From an uncultured delta proteobacterium (GTDB lineage Bacteria; Myxococcota_A; Polyangia; Polyangiales; Polyangiaceae): a stretch of DNA of 9,052 bases. Positions 5,157-9,052 of this stretch are shown here, piece after piece. The stretch lies in assembly GCA_903893335.1 (NCBI GenBank), contig CAITLX010000537.1, forward strand, positions 1 through 9,052. The letters run 5' to 3'. The notes under the pieces are model-generated. The model was given only the letters and a program-made list of their open reading frames with translations. It was not told the origin of the DNA and did no database searches. Position numbers and translations under genes: made by a program. Each line of letters begins with the position of its first letter. Positions within the stretch are counted from its first letter, which is position 1.

Positions 5157-7127
5157 ATGCGCGCACGCTTCCAGGTCGTCTCGTCGCTCGTGGTTGGCTC
5201 GGCCCTGCTCGCGGGGTGTGGCGCAGGGGCGAACGTCTCCGCCGACGGCCTCGCGCTGCGGCGCGTGGTCGTCTACCGCAACGGCGTCGGGTATTACGAG
5301 CGCGCGGGCCACGTCGCGGACGACCAGGTCCGCTTTCGGATGCGCGCGAGCGAGGTCGGCGATTTCCTCGCGACCCTCGCCGTCATCGAGCGCGGCGGCA
5401 GCTCGGTGCGCTCCGCGTCGTTTCCGCTGCACACCGACGAGGACGACGACGCCGAGCCCACGCCTCCGTCGCCGATGCCGGGCATGCCGTGCCCGCCGCC
5501 CCCCGCGCCGCGCAAGCCGCGCGACGCCGATCCGCTCCGCACCGTCGTGCTCGAGCTCGACGGCAAGGCGCACGAGCTCGAGGTCGGCTACATCTCGGCC
5601 ACGCCGGTGTGGCGCCCGTCGTACCGCCTCGTCATCGGCAAGGACGGCGCCGACCTGCAAGGCTGGGGCATCGTGCAGAACCTGTCGGGCGAGGACTGGC
5701 ACGACGTCTCGCTCTCGCTCGTCGCCGGCGCCCCGCTGGCGTTCGAGTCCACGCTGGGCACGCCGGTCGTCCCCGAGCGCCCGACCGTCACCGACTCGGG
5801 CGAGGTCATCTCCGCGGTTCCCCACGCGGAGACGACGCTCGAGCAGCGCGCCAGCGCTCCGATGGCGCCGCCGCCCCCCTCGCCGGCAGCCGAGGCCCCC
5901 GCGATGGCGGAGGCGATGGACGCCAGCGCGGCGGTCGCGGGACCGCCGGGCAAGGCGATGCTCAAGCGCGCGATGCCTCGCCCCGGTGCAGCCGGCGGGG
6001 GCCTCGGAGGGGTGGGGATGGCGATGGGGGCCATGCCTGCCGGCGCGCCTCCGCCGCGCCCGTCGCCCATGGTCGCGCCGTCGGCGCCGCGCAACCTCTC
6101 CGCGCTCGCGGCCGTCGCCGTCGAGGGGGGAGCGACCCGCTACGATCTGCCGCACAGCGTCACCGTGCCCGACAAGAGCGCGACGATGGTGCTCCTGGTG
6201 TCCAAGCACGTGCCGGGAGAGGCGATCTTCCTGTTCGCGCCCGACGGCGGCGTGCCCGCGTCGCAGTCGCATCCGTTCCGCGTCGCGCGCTTCCAGAACC
6301 AGACCGGCGGCCTGCTCGAGCGCGGGCCCATCGCGGTCTTCGAGCAGGGCGCGTTCCTCGGCCAGGGCATGGTCGATCCGCTCCCGCTCGCGGCGACGGC
6401 GACGGTGCCGTTCGCGCTCGAGCGCAGCCTCGCGGTCGAGAGCGAGCGCTCGTTCGGCGAGGAGGGGGCCCGCGTCGCGCACGTCGAGGCGCTCCAGCTC
6501 GTCATCGAGCGCGACGCGTCGTCGCGCGCGAAGTACCGCGTGAAGAACGGCGGCGACACGCTGGCGAAGCTGCTCGTCAAGCACCTGCGCGCGCCCGGCA
6601 CGCGCCTGTTCGAGCCGCCCAAGGGCACCGAGGAGAACGTGGGCACGGGCAGCGCGCTCGTCCCGGTCGAGGTGGCGCCGAACGCGACCGCCGAGCTCGT
6701 CGTCGACGAGCGGCAGGCGATCACGCGCCCGGTCGACTGGCTCACGCCGCTCGCCGACGAGGCGGTGCGCGCGTACTTCGGCGACAAGCGCGCCGAGCCC
6801 ACCGCCGCCGCCGCGCTGAAGGCCGCGTGGGAGGTCCGCACCGCCCTCGTCGCCGCCGTCGAGGAGCGCAAGAAGCTCGGCGACGAGCAGCGCGAGCTCG
6901 AGGGGGCCAACGACGAGACGCGCAAGAACCTCAAGACGCTCGAGAAGAACAAGGGCGCGGGCGATCTGCGCGATCGGCTCACGCAGCGGCTCGCGAAGAA
7001 CGCCACCCGGCTCGACGAGATCACCCGTCGCGTCGTCGAGCTCGATCTCCAGATCAACGAGCGGCGCGTCCGCTTCCAGGACCTGCTGCGCGGGGTCCGC
7101 ATCTCGAAGCCGCTGACGCCGGCCTGA
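5157..7127 (+). CDS. DUF4139 (MuiA-like) family lipoprotein with C-terminal coiled coil
   Basis: A 656-aa predicted lipoprotein: signal peptide 1-20 with lipobox LLAGC and Cys21. Residues 33-92 resemble the N-terminal module of the family (RRVVVYRNGVGYYERAGHV, then ASEVGDFLATLAV). The DUF4139 core starts near 127 and shows the hallmark YISATPVWRPSYRLVIG and GWGIVQNLSGEDWHDVSLSLVAGAPLAF (145-196). Residues about 231-312 are a Pro/Ala/Met-rich low-complexity insert with nine Met. The core resumes at about 325 and runs to 530 (DLPHSVTVPDKSATMVLLV; YRVKNGGDTLAKLLVKHL). Residues 555-640 form a Lys/Glu/Arg-rich helix pair likely to coil, as in MuiA-type proteins. The molecular role of the family is unknown; the link to mucoidy inhibition is by name only. 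ATG 5157 gives a textbook signal peptide; a GTG at 5106 is in frame but would bury it. The kinase gene starts 42 nt after the stop, so the two may be co-transcribed. Confidence 0.88.
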   Translation: MRARFQVVSSLVVGSALLAGCGAGANVSADGLALRRVVVYRNGVGYYERAGHVADDQVRFRMRASEVGDFLATLAVIERGGSSVRSASFPLHTDEDDDAEPTPPSPMPGMPCPPPPAPRKPRDADPLRTVVLELDGKAHELEVGYISATPVWRPSYRLVIGKDGADLQGWGIVQNLSGEDWHDVSLSLVAGAPLAFESTLGTPVVPERPTVTDSGEVISAVPHAETTLEQRASAPMAPPPPSPAAEAPAMAEAMDASAAVAGPPGKAMLKRAMPRPGAAGGGLGGVGMAMGAMPAGAPPPRPSPMVAPSAPRNLSALAAVAVEGGATRYDLPHSVTVPDKSATMVLLVSKHVPGEAIFLFAPDGGVPASQSHPFRVARFQNQTGGLLERGPIAVFEQGAFLGQGMVDPLPLAATATVPFALERSLAVESERSFGEEGARVAHVEALQLVIERDASSRAKYRVKNGGDTLAKLLVKHLRAPGTRLFEPPKGTEENVGTGSALVPVEVAPNATAELVVDERQAITRPVDWLTPLADEAVRAYFGDKRAEPTAAAALKAAWEVRTALVAAVEERKKLGDEQRELEGANDETRKNLKTLEKNKGAGDLRDRLTQRLAKNATRLDEITRRVVELDLQINERRVRFQDLLRGVRISKPLTPA

Positions 7128-7135
7128 CGGGCCCG

Positions 7136-7150
7136 CGCGGCGTCGCCGCG
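7136..7150. promoter_or_regulatory. Perfect 7-bp dyad between the DUF4139 and kinase genes
   Basis: CGCGGCG (7136-7142) and CGCCGCG (7144-7150) flank a single T. It fills the region where the -35 and spacer of the kinase promoter would lie, so it could be an operator, or an attenuating hairpin (6-bp stem, 3-nt loop) in the read-through transcript. Short GC dyads are common in such DNA, hence the low score. Confidence 0.3.
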
Positions 7151-7162
7151 TTGGGGTACGCT
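7150..7162 (+). promoter_or_regulatory. Promoter-like element before the histidine kinase
   Basis: GTTGGGGTACG (7150-7160) contains TACGCT (7157-7162), which fits a TAnnnT -10 box and ends 7 nt before GTG 7170. Transcription from it would start at the initiation codon, giving a leaderless message. No ribosome site is found near the GTG; the nearest G-run (7153-7156) is 13 nt away. Confidence 0.4.
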
Positions 7163-7169
7163 CGCCTCC

Positions 7170-9052
7170 GTGGACCTGCGTACGCGCACCACGCTGCTCT
7201 GCGGCGTGCTCGCCCTCGCGATCGCGGCGTCGATCGTGCTGCGCAGGCGCGTGCGCTCGGTGCACCTCGTCTTCGCCGGCTTCGCGGCCGACATGGGGCT
7301 CTGGTACCTGGCGCAGGCGCTGTACGGGTTCTCGCAGGCCAGCATCTGGTCGCGCGTCACGGCGATGCTGGCCATCGCGCTGCCGCTGTTCGCGCTGCAC
7401 CTGTTCGAGAAGATCGTCCCGCACGCGAGCGGCGCGCGCTCGCGCCTCCTGCCGGTGGCGACCGTGCTCGCGGTGGCGATGGCCGTGCTCGTGCTCTCTC
7501 CCGTGCACCGCGCCGGCATCGCGCGCTTCGCCGTGCTGCTCTACGTGTTCGGCCTGCTGGCGGCGGGCTTCGTCTCGCTCGCGCTGCGCGGGCGGCGCAG
7601 CCCCTCACGGGCGACGCAGTCGCGGGTGCGCTTCCTCGTCGTCATCGGGGCGGTGGCGTCGACGGCGAGCCTCGCCGATTTCCTCTGGTTCATCGGCGCC
7701 GAGTTGCCGCCCGTCGGCGCGGTGCTCGCCATCGTGTTCCTCTTCCTCCTCGCCGAGTCGTTCCGCCGCGAGCGGCTGCTCGACCTCTACGAGATGGTGG
7801 GCCGGCTCATGGTCTCGACGGCGCTGGCGTTCGCGCTCGCGGGCATCTTCTACGTGTTCGTCACGTACGTCGGCCGCTTCAACACGATGTACCTGAACGC
7901 CGTCCTCGCGGCGATCGTCATCCTGCTCTTGTTCGAGCCGCTTCGCGCGCGCGTCGAGCGGCAGATCCACGCGGTGTTCTTCCGCGAGCGCTTCGCCCTC
8001 GCGTCTGCGGTGGCCGACGCCCGGCGGCAGCTCGTGCACGCGCTCGACGTCTCGGAGATCGGCCCAATCCTCGTCGCCACGCTCGAGCCCTCGCGGCGCG
8101 CGACGGCGGCAGGCTGGTTCGTCTCCACGCCGACCGGAGACGCCTACGACTGGTCCGGCGGGTTCGGGGCCGAGGTGCCCGCGCGCATCGAGCGCGCGAT
8201 GTCGCGAGCGTTGCTCGATCAGCTCGCGCGCGGGCCGGTCGTGCTCGAGGAGGTCGCGCAGGCCGCGACCGAGCGACGCGCGGCAGGCGAGTCGCACGAG
8301 GCCGAGGAGGCCGTGCTCGCGGCCGCGTCGATGCTCGGCGGACTGCGCAGCGGCGTGTGTCTCGGCGCGCGGACGCAGGACGGCGAGCTCGCGGGCGTGC
8401 TGGTTGTCGCCGACGACCGCGTGCACGACGCGTTCGCCCCCGAGGAGGTCGCGGAGCTCGACGGCCTCGCGTCGCAGCTCGCGGTCGTCCTCGAGAACTC
8501 GCACGTCTGGCGGCGGATGCAGGAGAAGGACCGCCTCGCGGCGATCGGGCAGATGGCCGCAGGCCTCGCGCACGAGGTGAAGAACCCGCTCGGCGCGATC
8601 AAGGGCGCGGCTCAGCTGCTCGCCGAGCCGGGCCCCGACGGCGCGGCGAACGAGGCGGCGACCCGTGAGTTTCTCGGCATCATCCTCGAGGAGGTCGAGC
8701 GGCTCGATCGCGTGGTCGGCTCGGTGCTCGACTACGCGCGACCCCGTCGCGAGAGCCCGGCCCCCGTCGACGTCAACGCCGTCGTCCGGCGCACGCTGCA
8801 GATCCTCGCGTCCGACTCCGCAGACGAGGGGCGCATCGATCTCGAGCTGGGCGACGCGCTCCCGCGCGTGCGCATCGACGCCGAGCAGCTTCGGCAGGTG
8901 ATCATGAACCTGGTGCGCAACGCGATGCAGGCGATGGCCGGTCGCGGCGCGGTGCGGGTGACGACGCGTGCGCGCGCGGGTGGGCGCGGGCGCTCCGACC
9001 TCGGCGCCGAGGGGGCGGCCTGGATCGAGCTGTCGGTGGCCGACAGCGGCCC
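7170..9052 (+). CDS. Membrane sensor histidine kinase, NtrB-like, 3' end cut by the window
   Basis: An open frame from GTG 7170 to the window end: 627 residues plus a partial codon. Residues 1-260 contain about nine hydrophobic segments (near 8-24, 31-51, 63-79, 93-110, 116-138, 153-174, 178-197, 213-234, 239-257). They are followed by FEPLRARVERQIHAVFFRERF, a join seen in seven-helix sensor kinases such as the PrsK type. Residues about 285-445 look like a divergent GAF domain (SGVCLGARTQDGELAGVLVVADD ... VAELDGLASQLAVVLEN). The HisKA H-box is AAGLAHEVKNPLGAIKGA with phospho-acceptor His468; the N-box QVIMNLVRNAMQAM has Asn580 and Asn584; the G1 box starts at DSG (625-627) as the window ends. 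About 70-100 residues of the ATPase domain are missing. HEVKNPL marks the NtrB/HPK4-like class, whose partners are often sigma-54 activators. GTG 7170 is the only start after the upstream stop that keeps the first helix. It autophosphorylates on His468 by inference. Confidence 0.92.
   Translation, partial: MDLRTRTTLLCGVLALAIAASIVLRRRVRSVHLVFAGFAADMGLWYLAQALYGFSQASIWSRVTAMLAIALPLFALHLFEKIVPHASGARSRLLPVATVLAVAMAVLVLSPVHRAGIARFAVLLYVFGLLAAGFVSLALRGRRSPSRATQSRVRFLVVIGAVASTASLADFLWFIGAELPPVGAVLAIVFLFLLAESFRRERLLDLYEMVGRLMVSTALAFALAGIFYVFVTYVGRFNTMYLNAVLAAIVILLLFEPLRARVERQIHAVFFRERFALASAVADARRQLVHALDVSEIGPILVATLEPSRRATAAGWFVSTPTGDAYDWSGGFGAEVPARIERAMSRALLDQLARGPVVLEEVAQAATERRAAGESHEAEEAVLAAASMLGGLRSGVCLGARTQDGELAGVLVVADDRVHDAFAPEEVAELDGLASQLAVVLENSHVWRRMQEKDRLAAIGQMAAGLAHEVKNPLGAIKGAAQLLAEPGPDGAANEAATREFLGIILEEVERLDRVVGSVLDYARPRRESPAPVDVNAVVRRTLQILASDSADEGRIDLELGDALPRVRIDAEQLRQVIMNLVRNAMQAMAGRGAVRVTTRARAGGRGRSDLGAEGAAWIELSVADSG

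Noticed and set aside
3765..7508. A 1247-residue open frame on the minus strand
   Set aside because: Arg/Glu/Ala-rich translation opposite well-supported genes; no signal peptide, domain or ribosome site.
7605..8573. A minus-strand frame of 322 residues opposite the kinase
   Set aside because: His/Arg/Glu-rich shadow of the kinase coding strand, which carries clear H-box and N-box motifs.
3863..8668. A 1601-residue open frame on the plus strand
   Set aside because: It overlaps three recognisable genes in another frame, is dominated by Arg/Ala/Gly/Pro, and has no domain; it is open only because GC-rich DNA lacks stops.

Overview
The window is very GC-rich, and nearly every codon ends in G or C. 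Signal peptides, lipoproteins, a TPR-PEGA protein with a C-terminal pair of membrane helices, an Asp/Ala-rich lipoprotein linker, a bactofilin and an NtrB-like kinase together point to a predatory or social deltaproteobacterium-type genome. Phylum Myxococcota, perhaps order Polyangiales, is the best guess; this is inference from gene style, not from a marker gene. There are no tRNA or rRNA genes, insertion sequences, CRISPR arrays, phage genes or recognisable defence genes.

Layout. (1) 26-2519, plus strand: a secreted TPR-PEGA protein and an Asp-rich, beta-propeller lipoprotein. Their junction is unusual: a 32-bp tandem duplication creates a 10-codon mini-ORF whose start and stop each overlap the neighbouring gene as TGATG. 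(2) 2514-2553: a hairpin that contains both stop codons of a convergent gene pair. (3) 2548-3752, minus strand: a short bactofilin followed, after a 161-bp gap full of dyads, by a periplasmic SRPBCC/START-like protein. (4) 3753-3902: a divergent intergenic region with an 18-bp palindrome and promoter-like sequences. (5) 3903-5090, plus: an outer-membrane beta-barrel protein with a Pro/Ala linker. (6) 5157-7127, plus: a DUF4139-family lipoprotein. (7) 7170-9052, plus: a multi-pass membrane histidine kinase (9 hydrophobic segments, GAF-like region, HisKA, start of HATPase) that runs off the window end.

The common theme is the cell envelope. Every complete product except bactofilin carries an export signal, and bactofilin is a cytoskeletal scaffold that usually acts at the inner membrane. 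The two plus-strand pairs (PEGA + propeller lipoprotein; DUF4139 lipoprotein + histidine kinase) are close enough to be co-transcribed, and the second may link an envelope lipoprotein to a two-component signal. The partner response regulator, if adjacent, lies beyond the right edge.

No clearly new multi-gene system is visible. The best second-look items are the duplicated coupling junction at 1048-1097, the two-tier tandem repeats in the lipoprotein linker, the helically phased CGTCAC sites and dyads upstream of the SRPBCC gene, and a shared promoter-like element sitting 6-9 nt before the start codons of three genes.
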